Origin: Bacteroidota bacterium
GTDB taxonomy: Bacteria; Bacteroidota; Bacteroidia; Bacteroidales; VadinHA17
Assembly: GCA_016868515.1 (NCBI GenBank)
Contig: VGGM01000125.1
Coordinates: forward strand, 1-5,432
Length of the DNA: 5,432 nucleotides
Direction of reading: 5' to 3'
Shown one piece after another: positions 1 through 5,432 of this stretch. The notes beneath the pieces are model-generated. The model saw nothing but the letters and a program-made list of their open reading frames with translations. It had not been told where the DNA came from and did no database searches. The translations under genes and the position numbers were made by a program. How positions within the stretch are numbered: the stretch's first letter is position 1; every line of letters starts with the position of its first letter.

Positions 1-3000
1 TCCCATGTTGACACACCCAGGGCCTCCCGGGCATAGAAATAGTTCCACGGATTTGGTGTTCTGAAAGCCGTAAGGTCAAGCAGACCCTCATCGACAACTG
101 CCAGCGAGTAGCTCATTGCCTTACCGCCCGACTCGCTCACTTTTACCTCGAAGGTACGTCCCGATCGCACCTCATCAGCCATGTCAATGACAGGCTGTAG
201 TCGTGTTCCCGGGTCCTCCACCATCACCGGGATGACCCCGTAGAGGCGCGCCGGCATGTCGTTTTCAGTTTGCTGGTGCGGCTGAATTACCGACACGTAT
301 ATGTATGCATTTGGCGCCATACCCGGCTGTGCCCTGATGTTTACAACTGTATTGGGCGATGTTGTGACTGTCCGGAACCTGTCGGTCACCCCTGTTGAGT
401 TCTCCACTGTTACAATAGCCCTGGCGCCCTCAGGGGCCGGGAAGGTGATTTGTATGTTATCGCCGGGGGCGTACTTTTCCTTGTCGGCCGAAATCGCCAG
501 CATGGTTGCTTCGGTGCTTCCGCCGGCCTTCATGCCATATTCCCAGGGCCAGTCGACAAGTAGTATCCTTCCTGTGCCGTGGCCTGTTGGTGCAGCCGCT
601 CGTATGAGGTAGCGACCCCACTGTTCCCTGGGGATGGAGAACTTAACCACCCCCTCTCCGTTTGCTCCTGTGGTAACTTTCTGTGTGAACACGGGCTTGT
701 AATAGTTTCCTGAAACATAGTAGCCCAGCTGTTCCTCGCCCGATTCCCACCACCAGCGGTATGAGAGCTTGAAGATTTTGACTTCAACCTCCGAGCGTAC
801 CGGTTTTCCGTTGGGATTCACCGTTACCAGCCTGATTTCGTTCTCGGCATCGGTAAAGAGCATACGGCTGCTGCCACTAAGCCCGGGGAAGTTAATGCCC
901 ACGAACACGGGGTAAGGGGCATATTTCATGGTGGTTTGGGTAATGCTGGCATCGCCACCCTTTTCGAATACACGTGTTGTAAGTTGTGCATTCAGCATAC
1001 CTGCGGCCCTGATATCCTTTCCGGCCTGCATGCTGAACGTTGCATTACCGTTGTCGTCGATGGTTCCGTCGAAAATGGTTTGTGTTTCAGACCAGAATTC
1101 GGTAACCGGGCAGTCGAAGTTATACTGGCTGTATCCGTCAAAGGTTGTACCGGCCGGTTTAAGCAGCAGATCAACGGTGCTTTTCAGGTTTCCCGATACG
1201 GCGCCGCTCAGCCAGCGGGCGTTAAGGGTGGCCCTGTTTTCCCTTCTTTCGCCGCCGAGAATCTCAGTGTCGAACGACAAATTGATTTTCAAACGGTTTG
1301 GTTTAACGGTTTCAACTCTTATGCGTTTACTGAAGGTTGCACCACCAATTCGCACCACGGCGGTATAGTTTCCTGTTACGGCTGCTTCGGCTGTCAGGGT
1401 AATAAACGATAGCAGGTTTCTTCCGCCAATTGTCTGTACCTGGTAATCAACCCGTTGTCCGTCGGGGTTCAGCAGCTCGAACTGCACCGGGTGGTCCTGG
1501 GGAATATCCTTGTTCATCTCCCTTACGAACACTGAGAGGTATATTGAGTCGCCCGGCCTCCACACGTCGCGTTCGCCGTAAATAAAAGCCTTAAGGCCCT
1601 TTTGCGGAGTGCTGCCCGAAACATCGAATGAGCTCAATGAGAGGGCAGACCCGTCGTTGAGGCGCAGGTAGTTACGGTCACCGGTTGTTGAGGCTGTTAA
1701 CAGGAATGGTTTGCGAACCACGGCCATTGTGGCGAACCCGCCCCTGTCGGTCGACACCGAGCCGATAAGCTGCATCTGCAGGTCGTAGGCATCGAGTTTT
1801 ATATCGGCCATTGGTTCCGCCGTGGCAATATTGCTTGTGATAATGTGAAGCTGGCTGTCGCTGCCGAGTTTGGCAATAAGTCCGATGTTGCTTGCCAGCA
1901 GGTTGCGGCGCAGCTTTTTGGAGGGTTCGTAGTAGGCGTCGGAGCAGGGGTTTTCGCGTTCGCGCCAGTTGTAGGCATACTCATAGAAAAGTGACGATTC
2001 GCTTCCGTCTTCCCAGTAGTTTTCAGGATCGTCCCAGAATGAGGCATCGTCGAGCCGGTCAAGCATCTCCTCATATTTACCCTGCGGTTCATTGCCGCTG
2101 CAGGGGTAGAGTGAGTATGATCTGCGCATGCCCAGTTCCACCCGGTATATTACCCCCGGTTCCACCGTAACATACCGGGAAAGGTCGATGGTGAAGATAT
2201 TCCAGTTGTTGGGGTTGATTGCGGGCGTTGTCAGCAGGTCGACTCTTCCGCGGTATACCGGCCGGCCGAACTGCCTCAGGTAGCTTGCCCCGTCGATGTT
2301 GTTCATCTGCAGGAAGTATGGGATGTTGTTGCTGAAGATCTTTATGATGGTGAGGTCGACTGCACGCAGGTTGGCTGCCCTGAACGGGAACACCAGGCTT
2401 GATGAAGCCGGCAGTATTACCCCTTCGCCCACGGGTTGCAGGCCGGGCTTAATTATTGTGAAGTTGAAGGTTTGCACGCTGGTAGTGCCCAGCTGACCTC
2501 CGGTGCTGTTTCTGATTGCGCTTTCGATGTTGACTTTTATCTCACCCTGCAGGCGGTCGATGGGGTATACGGTGATCATGTTTCCCGAGCGGGTGAAGGT
2601 AATTGCGCGGCGGGGTTCAAGCCATATGAGCCCCTCGAGTTCCTGGTCAGGGTCGAGAGGGTCGGAAAAGAGCAGTTCGAAGCGCTGGGTTTCTCCTGCA
2701 AATACTTCGGCCTTTACCAGTTTGAATTCTCCGGCTGCCGGAATGGTTACTGTTGTTGAGCCCTTTTCCTTCATGTCGGCCCTGGTGCCATCCCAGCTTA
2801 TGACGAGTTCGCCCGGTTCGGCAAGGCGGTCAATATTTCTGATATGGAAGTAATGTGTGTTGCCTGTTTCGGGGTGTTCCCACTCAACAGCCATGGTTGT
2901 TCTGCCAACTGCGGCAGCAAGAAGGGCTTCAACCTCCTTTCCTTCCATGAAGTCGGAGGTTGTCAGCTCGCCCGAAACGATATAGCTTTTTGCTTCGGGC

Positions 3001-3476
3001 ATTTCGGGCGAAATACCGGTTATGGTTACCCTGAAGTCGCGCGTAAGAGTCTGTATGCGGAATGGAAATACCTTCAGTCTTTGAGGCACCTCACCCAGGC
3101 TTCCCAGGCTGAAAGTGCCGTTCCATATGTTCCCCTGGCTGAGTGCCCTGGCAGGTGTGAATACAACTGTAAAGTCATCTTTCCAGGTAACTGACCCCTT
3201 TATTGCCGGGTTGAAGCTGAAGAGCCCCGACGGGCGCGTTTTTGATGCTTTGGCAGCGAATTCGGGAGTGAGGCTGATCTCAATGGTGCCGTTTGCGGGT
3301 ATCACGCCCGATGTATACGACGAGATGAACTCTCCGAAGGCCGGATCGGGCGCCATTTCACCCGAAAAGGCAGTGATTTCGGCAGCCGGGTCGGCGGCGC
3401 CTCTTCTGTTGCATGAACTTAATGTAACCAGTATTGCCGCAACCGGCAATAACAGAAATAAGGTACGGGCTTTCAT
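1..3476 (-). CDS. Alpha-2-macroglobulin family lipoprotein, N-terminal 1158 residues (3' end outside window)
   Basis: Large bacterial alpha-2-macroglobulin (A2M), a family thought to trap proteases in the envelope. The ATG at 3476 is the only sensible start: an in-frame TGA lies two codons upstream (3482-3480), and the ATG begins a lipoprotein signal peptide (basic MKAR, hydrophobic run, lipobox L19-S-S-C22). Cys22 would be lipidated. It is followed by NRRG, without the acidic cluster of known Bacteroidota surface-export signals, so a periplasm-facing location is inferred. In order I see: a Big_5-like beta domain at about 40-125; a second similar one at about 240-330; an acidic, aromatic segment between C459 and C511; an MG2/A2M_N-type domain opening with YGERDVWRPGD (633-643); macroglobulin-like beta domains to about 975; and a bait-region-type domain from KYAPGD (1001-1006) to the signature AVVDEGLLDLT (1126-1136). 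I checked the frame line by line and found no stop or frameshift. Family members usually reach about 1800-2000 residues, so roughly 60 percent is present. The thioester motif, if any, lies beyond the left edge. Family assignment is firm; protease trapping by this protein is inferred. Confidence 0.93.
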   Translation of the reverse strand, partial: MKARTLFLLLPVAAILVTLSSCNRRGAADPAAEITAFSGEMAPDPAFGEFISSYTSGVIPANGTIEISLTPEFAAKASKTRPSGLFSFNPAIKGSVTWKDDFTVVFTPARALSQGNIWNGTFSLGSLGEVPQRLKVFPFRIQTLTRDFRVTITGISPEMPEAKSYIVSGELTTSDFMEGKEVEALLAAAVGRTTMAVEWEHPETGNTHYFHIRNIDRLAEPGELVISWDGTRADMKEKGSTTVTIPAAGEFKLVKAEVFAGETQRFELLFSDPLDPDQELEGLIWLEPRRAITFTRSGNMITVYPIDRLQGEIKVNIESAIRNSTGGQLGTTSVQTFNFTIIKPGLQPVGEGVILPASSSLVFPFRAANLRAVDLTIIKIFSNNIPYFLQMNNIDGASYLRQFGRPVYRGRVDLLTTPAINPNNWNIFTIDLSRYVTVEPGVIYRVELGMRRSYSLYPCSGNEPQGKYEEMLDRLDDASFWDDPENYWEDGSESSLFYEYAYNWRERENPCSDAYYEPSKKLRRNLLASNIGLIAKLGSDSQLHIITSNIATAEPMADIKLDAYDLQMQLIGSVSTDRGGFATMAVVRKPFLLTASTTGDRNYLRLNDGSALSLSSFDVSGSTPQKGLKAFIYGERDVWRPGDSIYLSVFVREMNKDIPQDHPVQFELLNPDGQRVDYQVQTIGGRNLLSFITLTAEAAVTGNYTAVVRIGGATFSKRIRVETVKPNRLKINLSFDTEILGGERRENRATLNARWLSGAVSGNLKSTVDLLLKPAGTTFDGYSQYNFDCPVTEFWSETQTIFDGTIDDNGNATFSMQAGKDIRAAGMLNAQLTTRVFEKGGDASITQTTMKYAPYPVFVGINFPGLSGSSRMLFTDAENEIRLVTVNPNGKPVRSEVEVKIFKLSYRWWWESGEEQLGYYVSGNYYKPVFTQKVTTGANGEGVVKFSIPREQWGRYLIRAAAPTGHGTGRILLVDWPWEYGMKAGGSTEATMLAISADKEKYAPGDNIQITFPAPEGARAIVTVENSTGVTDRFRTVTTSPNTVVNIRAQPGMAPNAYIYVSVIQPHQQTENDMPARLYGVIPVMVEDPGTRLQPVIDMADEVRSGRTFEVKVSESGGKAMSYSLAVVDEGLLDLTAFRTPNPWNYFYAREALGVSTW
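3411..3476 (-). other. Lipoprotein signal peptide with lipobox (residues 1-22 of the A2M protein)
   Basis: The N-terminus starts MKARTLFLLLPVAAILVTL and ends in the lipobox L19-S20-S21-C22. The two basic residues, the uninterrupted hydrophobic stretch from L6 to L19 and small residues before the cysteine match the signal peptidase II pattern. Cleavage would leave Cys22 as the lipidated first residue of the mature protein. This site also supports the choice of start codon. Confidence 0.88.
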
Positions 3477-3505
3477 ATCTCAGGGGGAATTGTATAAATC
3501 TATTT

Positions 3506-3513
3506 CAAACATA
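3506..3513 (-). promoter_or_regulatory. Putative -7 promoter element (TATGTTTG) of the A2M gene
   Basis: Read on the minus strand, 3513-3506 is TATGTTTG, an exact match to the Bacteroidota -7 consensus TAnnTTTG recognised by the primary sigma factor. It would place transcription initiation near 3500 and leave a leader of roughly 25 nt before the ATG at 3476. I do not see a convincing -33 TTTG at the expected distance (about 3533-3536 reads ATTC), so the call rests on the -7 box and its position. No Shine-Dalgarno sequence precedes the start, which is usual in this phylum. Confidence 0.5.
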
Positions 3514-3602
3514 TGAAAAATTGACGGAACGGGAATTGATAATTAATGGCAAAGATGAACTTTTTGGAAAAGAGAGTACCTGACAGAGGTTAAATGAAGT
3601 GA

Positions 3603-3631
3603 GCGGCCTGAACCGAAGGTTCTGCTGCCGC
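3603..3631. repeat. Imperfect inverted repeat in the divergent intergenic region
   Basis: An inner perfect dyad, gaacc-gaa-ggttc (3610-3622), is flanked by outer arms gcggc (3603-3607) and gccgc (3627-3631), with an asymmetric internal loop of 2 and 4 nt. It has no following T-tract, so it does not look like an intrinsic terminator. It could be an operator or may have no function. Confidence 0.35.
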
Positions 3632-3706
3632 CCACAGAGAGAAAGGGGAATTGAAAGAATCGTCATTATTATACGGGTAAAAGTACCGCTATTGATGCTG
3701 CCGGCT

Positions 3707-3746
3707 GTTTCAAAGTGTAAAAAAATAGTTTCAAAGTGTAAAAAAA
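3707..3746. promoter_or_regulatory. Tandem 19-bp direct repeats, 21-bp period: candidate operator for an AraC-type protein
   Basis: The sequence gtttcaaagtgtaaaaaaa occurs twice without mismatch, at 3707-3725 and 3728-3746, separated by two bases (ta). The 21-bp period is two helical turns, so both copies face the same side of the DNA. AraC-family proteins have two helix-turn-helix motifs and bind directly repeated half-sites; the classic E. coli araI1 and araI2 sites also repeat every 21 bp. The repeats end 93 bp before the ATG of the AraC-type gene, a plausible position for autoregulation, and could also act on the divergent A2M promoter about 200 bp away. The repeat is directly visible; the operator role is inferred. 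Confidence 0.5.
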
Positions 3747-3769
3747 CCGTCTTATTTATTCCGTGATGA

Positions 3770-3776
3770 TATTTTG
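3770..3776 (+). promoter_or_regulatory. Weak candidate -7 element for the AraC-type gene
   Basis: TATTTTG resembles the Bacteroidota -7 consensus TAnnTTTG with one base missing from the spacer. It lies 24 bp downstream of the tandem repeats, so a factor bound there would sit just upstream of RNA polymerase. No TTTG-like -33 box is evident, which would fit an activator-dependent promoter but equally a wrong call. Confidence 0.2.
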
Positions 3777-3787
3777 GTGGTGCGGCA

Positions 3788-3805
3788 GAATTCCGAAAAG
3801 AATTC
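3788..3805. repeat. Pair of GAATTC palindromes forming a short hairpin in the regulator's leader
   Basis: GAATTC at 3788-3793 and 3800-3805 are separated by cgaaaa. Because each is self-complementary they can also pair with each other as a 6-bp stem with a 6-nt loop, 34 bp before the ATG at 3840. The stem is weak (4 A/T pairs), so any effect on expression is speculative. Confidence 0.25.
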
Positions 3806-3839
3806 ATACATTGTTGCAGCCAAGTCAGTGATAAATAAA

Positions 3840-5012
3840 ATGGAGCGGACAATAACCACCATCCTGCTGCTGAATCCGGTTTACGTTGCACTATTCTGGT
3901 CAATTGTACTTAATCTTCGGGAAGAAGGAAAGAACAGGGCCAGGAGTTTCCTTGGAAAATTCATGATTGTGGCATTTGTAACCTACATGTCACACTTCTT
4001 CTTTTTTCACCGGCTGTATGATATTTATATCTGGCTCGACTGCATTTACCACCTTGGAAGCCTTTCGCTATATCCGATGTTTTATGTTTACACGTTACTG
4101 CTGATAGGCGATGAAAGGCCATCCTTCAGAAAGCACCTTAGGTATTTTATCGCCCCGCTTATTGTTTTTCTTGCCCTGTCAGCCGGGCATATCATAATGG
4201 GCCACGAAAAATCGTTCTACTACGTTTCGGAGCTATTGTACGGATCAGATTCTCATGAGCAGGTTTTCAGATATATGCAGTTTGTTCTGAAACTCGACAG
4301 GATCATCTTCGTCATTCAGGCGTCTGTTTATGTTTCTCTCATAGCAGTGAAGACCACCAGGCATCACCGGTTGCTTTGGGAAAGATATTCATCAACAGAG
4401 CACATGACCCTGAAATGGATTCAGGGACTGAATTATACCCTTTTCATTTCGGTTCTGGCAACAACGGTGTTTCAGATTATGGGCCGCATTTCATTTGTTG
4501 ACAACCCGTTGAAGCTTGCCATACCAACCCTGACAATATCGGTACTGGTATTTATTTTAGGAGTTCTTGGCAACAGGCAGAAACAGGTAATTATCAGGGA
4601 ATCAAATGACAATCGTGAATCGGCTGAAGTAATTGACGCGAAAATGCCCCCAAGGCTTAAGGATGAGCTTGTCACCCTGTTTGAAAAGAGACAGGTTTAC
4701 CTCGAAAAAGATCTTACAATCTGGGATGTTGCAGAAAGGCTGGGCTCCAACCGGACCTATGTTTCAAGGATTATCAACAGAGACTTCAGGCTCACTTTTT
4801 CGGCATTTGTAAACAATCACCGGGTTGAATGTGCGAAAAGGCTCCTCGACAAAAGCGAGGATAGTTCTGCGGAAGAGCTGGCAGATTCTTCAGGGTTCGG
4901 TTCGGCAAACTCGCTGTACAGGGCATTCCGTGCATCGGAAAAGGGATCCCTGGCCGAATACCGCCGGACGCTGAAGAGCAGACGTAAAGGGCATAATGGC
5001 GAAGTGACGTAA
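3840..5012 (+). CDS. Membrane-bound AraC-family transcriptional regulator (7 TM + C-terminal HTH)
   Basis: Complete 390-residue protein combining a membrane domain with an AraC/XylS DNA-binding domain. Seven hydrophobic helices lie at about 7-25, 39-57, 64-89, 101-120, 153-171, 195-215 and 226-244. The odd-numbered loops (26-38, 90-100, 172-194) are rich in Arg, Lys and His, so the positive-inside rule puts the N-terminus outside and the C-terminus in the cytoplasm, as a DNA-binding domain requires. The longest outside loop (about 121-152) is a possible sensing surface. The first HTH is about 292-313 (LTIWDVAERLGSNRTYVSRI) and the second about 343-376, with the family's A-x3-GF core (A348, G352, F353) and a terminal EYR; the usual Pro of the final GxxP motif is Leu371. 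I prefer the ATG at 3840, preceded by A/T-rich sequence as usual in Bacteroidota. A TTG at 3774 would add 22 polar residues without family resemblance. No ligand or target can be read from the sequence. The final codons (GTG ACG TAA) lie inside a downstream repeat. Confidence 0.9.
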   Translation: MERTITTILLLNPVYVALFWSIVLNLREEGKNRARSFLGKFMIVAFVTYMSHFFFFHRLYDIYIWLDCIYHLGSLSLYPMFYVYTLLLIGDERPSFRKHLRYFIAPLIVFLALSAGHIIMGHEKSFYYVSELLYGSDSHEQVFRYMQFVLKLDRIIFVIQASVYVSLIAVKTTRHHRLLWERYSSTEHMTLKWIQGLNYTLFISVLATTVFQIMGRISFVDNPLKLAIPTLTISVLVFILGVLGNRQKQVIIRESNDNRESAEVIDAKMPPRLKDELVTLFEKRQVYLEKDLTIWDVAERLGSNRTYVSRIINRDFRLTFSAFVNNHRVECAKRLLDKSEDSSAEELADSSGFGSANSLYRAFRASEKGSLAEYRRTLKSRRKGHNGEVT

Positions 5013-5029
5013 TGACGTAGGAAAAAGGG
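5004..5029 (+). repeat. Left arm of a dispersed inverted repeat, containing two RTGACGTA octamers
   Basis: gtgacgta (5004-5011) and atgacgta (5012-5019) are tandem octamers followed by ggaaaaaggg (5020-5029). The reverse complement of the whole segment aligns with 5251-5280 in the 58-bp array: both read CCC, a T-run, CC or CCC, then a 16-base block that matches at 14 positions. The TAA stop of the regulator gene (5010-5012) and its last two sense codons lie inside this arm. Confidence 0.65.
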
Positions 5030-5056
5030 CGTAAGGGACTTAGGGGACATAAGGGG
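5027..5056. repeat. Degenerate G-rich repeats (TAAGGG-like) downstream of the regulator gene
   Basis: Successive blocks gcgtaaggg, acttagggg and acataagggg form a loose 9-10 bp repeat with a conserved TAAGGG or TTAGGGG core. It links the left inverted-repeat arm to the hairpin at 5069-5094. The copies are degenerate and no function is apparent. Confidence 0.4.
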
Positions 5057-5068
5057 TTGCGGGCTTTG

Positions 5069-5094
5069 CCCTCCGAAGCCTTGGCGCAGGAGGG
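5069..5094. terminator. 26-nt hairpin downstream of the regulator gene (terminator-like, no T-tract)
   Basis: Symmetric dyad: outer arms ccctcc (5069-5074) and ggaggg (5089-5094), a 3+3 internal loop (gaa and gca), inner arms gcc and ggc, and a tt tip. It begins 57 bp after the TAA stop, so it could end or protect the transcript, but the following bases (ttactggtt) are not a U-tract. An overlapping alternative stem, gggc-ttt-gccc (5061-5071), would compete with its left arm. It may be a dispersed intergenic palindrome rather than a true terminator. Confidence 0.4.
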
Positions 5095-5117
5095 TTACTG
5101 GTTACTGGTTACTGGTT
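5093..5117. repeat. Heptamer tandem repeat GGTTACT, 3.6 copies
   Basis: Three perfect copies of ggttact at 5093-5099, 5100-5106 and 5107-5113 are followed by a partial ggtt (5114-5117). The array overlaps the last two bases of the preceding hairpin. Each CTGGT it contains is complementary to the ACCAG of the 14-bp repeats downstream, so the two arrays are inversely related. Confidence 0.85.
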
Positions 5118-5146
5118 CCCGGATGCCTGCCGCCGGCCGTCAATCC

Positions 5147-5193
5147 CCTGGTACCAGACACCTGATACCAGACACCTGATACCAGACACCTGA
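5147..5193. repeat. 14-bp tandem repeat CCTGATACCAGACA, 3.4 copies
   Basis: Copies lie at 5147-5160 (one difference, CCTGGT), 5161-5174 and 5175-5188, with a partial cctga at 5189-5193. The single difference in the first copy creates a perfect 10-bp palindrome, ctggtaccag (5148-5157). ACCAG in each full unit is complementary to CTGGT in the GGTTACT array about 40 bp upstream. Confidence 0.85.
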
Positions 5194-5204
5194 CGCCAAT
5201 TTTT

Positions 5205-5225
5205 AAATCTTAAATCAGAAATCAA
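5205..5225. repeat. Heptamer repeat AAATCNN, 3 copies
   Basis: aaatctt (5205-5211), aaatcag (5212-5218) and aaatcaa (5219-5225) form a 7-bp period with a constant AAATC core. It is the third consecutive array in this tract whose unit is 7 bp or a multiple of it. Confidence 0.6.
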
Positions 5226-5229
5226 ATAT

Positions 5230-5253
5230 CCCTGCACCCTGTACCCTGCACCC
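5230..5253. repeat. Heptamer repeat CCCTGYA, 3.4 copies
   Basis: ccctgca (5230-5236), ccctgta (5237-5243), ccctgca (5244-5250) and a partial ccc (5251-5253). The third copy and the ccc are also the first bases of the first 58-bp unit, so this small array may have seeded or been captured by the larger one. Confidence 0.75.
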
Positions 5254-5432
5254 TTTTTTCCCACTACGACATTATGTCACTACGTCACTACGCCCCTTTT
5301 CCCTGCACCCTTTTTTTCCCACTACGACATTATGTCACTACGACACTACGCCTCTTTTCCCTGCACCCTTTTTTTCCCACTACGACATTATGTCACTACG
5401 ACACTACGCCTCTTTTCCCTGCACCCTTTTTT
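5244..5432. repeat. 58-bp minisatellite, 3 full units plus a partial unit, continuing past the window
   Basis: Units start with ccctgcaccc at 5244, 5301, 5359 and 5417. Units 2 (5301-5358) and 3 (5359-5416) are identical. Unit 1 (5244-5300) is 57 bp: one T shorter in its T-run and two substitutions near the end (T for A at 5285, C for T at 5294). Each unit is built from ccctgcaccc, a run of 6-7 T, ccc, four CAYTAYGN octamers (in unit 1 at 5262-5293) and a pyrimidine tail. No spacers differ between units, so this is a tandem repeat and not a CRISPR array. I see no open frame across it that resembles a protein. The true copy number is unknown because the array meets the window edge. Confidence 0.92.

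Larger units (their letters stand above)
3477..3839. other. Divergent intergenic region between the A2M and AraC-type genes
   Basis: This 363-bp stretch separates two head-to-head genes and must carry both promoters. I see no credible coding sequence in it. The part next to the A2M gene holds its -7 box (3506-3513), the middle holds an imperfect dyad (3603-3631), and the part next to the regulator holds the 19-bp direct repeats (3707-3746) and a GAATTC pair (3788-3805). The rest (about 3514-3602 and 3632-3706) shows nothing I can name. Confidence 0.8.

Noticed and set aside
301..3516. Numerous plus-strand open frames of about 60-160 codons opposite the A2M gene
   Set aside because: They are antisense shadows of a continuous 1158-codon frame with clear family signatures; their translations show no domain or sensible composition.
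3707..3746. Replication-initiator iterons
   Set aside because: Only two copies are present and there is no replication protein or DnaA-box cluster nearby; an operator next to an AraC-type gene is the simpler reading.
3774..3839. TTG start at 3774 giving a 412-residue regulator
   Set aside because: The extra 22 residues are polar and precede a helix that starts right after the ATG at 3840, which has a typical A/T-rich upstream context. A GTG at 3828 is also possible but less likely.
3505..3903. Minus-strand open frame of 132 codons across the intergenic region
   Set aside because: It overlaps the start of the AraC-type gene, and its FLHFET-IFLHFET stretch is just the translation of the DNA direct repeat. 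It has no recognisable protein features.
4472..5050. Minus-strand open frames opposite the regulator gene
   Set aside because: They are antisense to the membrane and HTH domains, which are clearly coding on the plus strand.
5093..5193. Transposon terminal inverted repeats or an attachment site
   Set aside because: The inverted relationship between the CTGGT and ACCAG arrays encloses only about 30 bp without a coding sequence, and no transposase, integrase or target-site duplication is visible.
5244..5432. CRISPR array
   Set aside because: Units are contiguous and nearly identical over their full 58 bp; there are no variable spacers and no cas genes.

Overview
The window looks like a piece of a Bacteroidota chromosome, probably a Bacteroidales-like uncultured lineage. 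This rests on three things: the style of its large alpha-2-macroglobulin (A2M) lipoprotein, the membrane-bound AraC-type regulator, and start sites without Shine-Dalgarno sequences, one of them behind a TAnnTTTG promoter box. It holds only two real genes, transcribed divergently, followed by a non-coding tract rich in short repeats.

Positions 1-3476 (minus strand) carry the first 1158 codons of an A2M-family lipoprotein. The frame is open throughout and the gene runs off the left edge. The window ends just after the bait-region-like domain, so the part that would carry a thioester and the C-terminal domains is not visible. Positions 3477-3839 form the divergent intergenic region. It contains a -7 promoter box for the A2M gene, an imperfect dyad, and a perfect 19-bp direct repeat with a 21-bp period that is a good operator candidate for the neighbouring regulator. 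Positions 3840-5012 (plus strand) encode a complete 390-residue regulator: seven predicted membrane helices followed by a C-terminal AraC-type DNA-binding domain with two helix-turn-helix motifs.

Positions 5004-5432 are non-coding apart from the last codons of the regulator gene. They form a patchwork of short-period repeats: octamers, heptamers, a 14-mer and a 58-bp minisatellite that reaches the right edge. The outer parts are related to each other as inverted repeats, and the regulator's stop codon lies inside the left arm.

A simple working model is that the membrane regulator senses an envelope or extracytoplasmic cue and controls its own gene, the A2M gene, or both, from the shared intergenic region. 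The head-to-head layout and the tandem operator-like sites suggest this, but nothing in the sequence proves it. I see no RNA gene, CRISPR array, transposase or complete mobile element.
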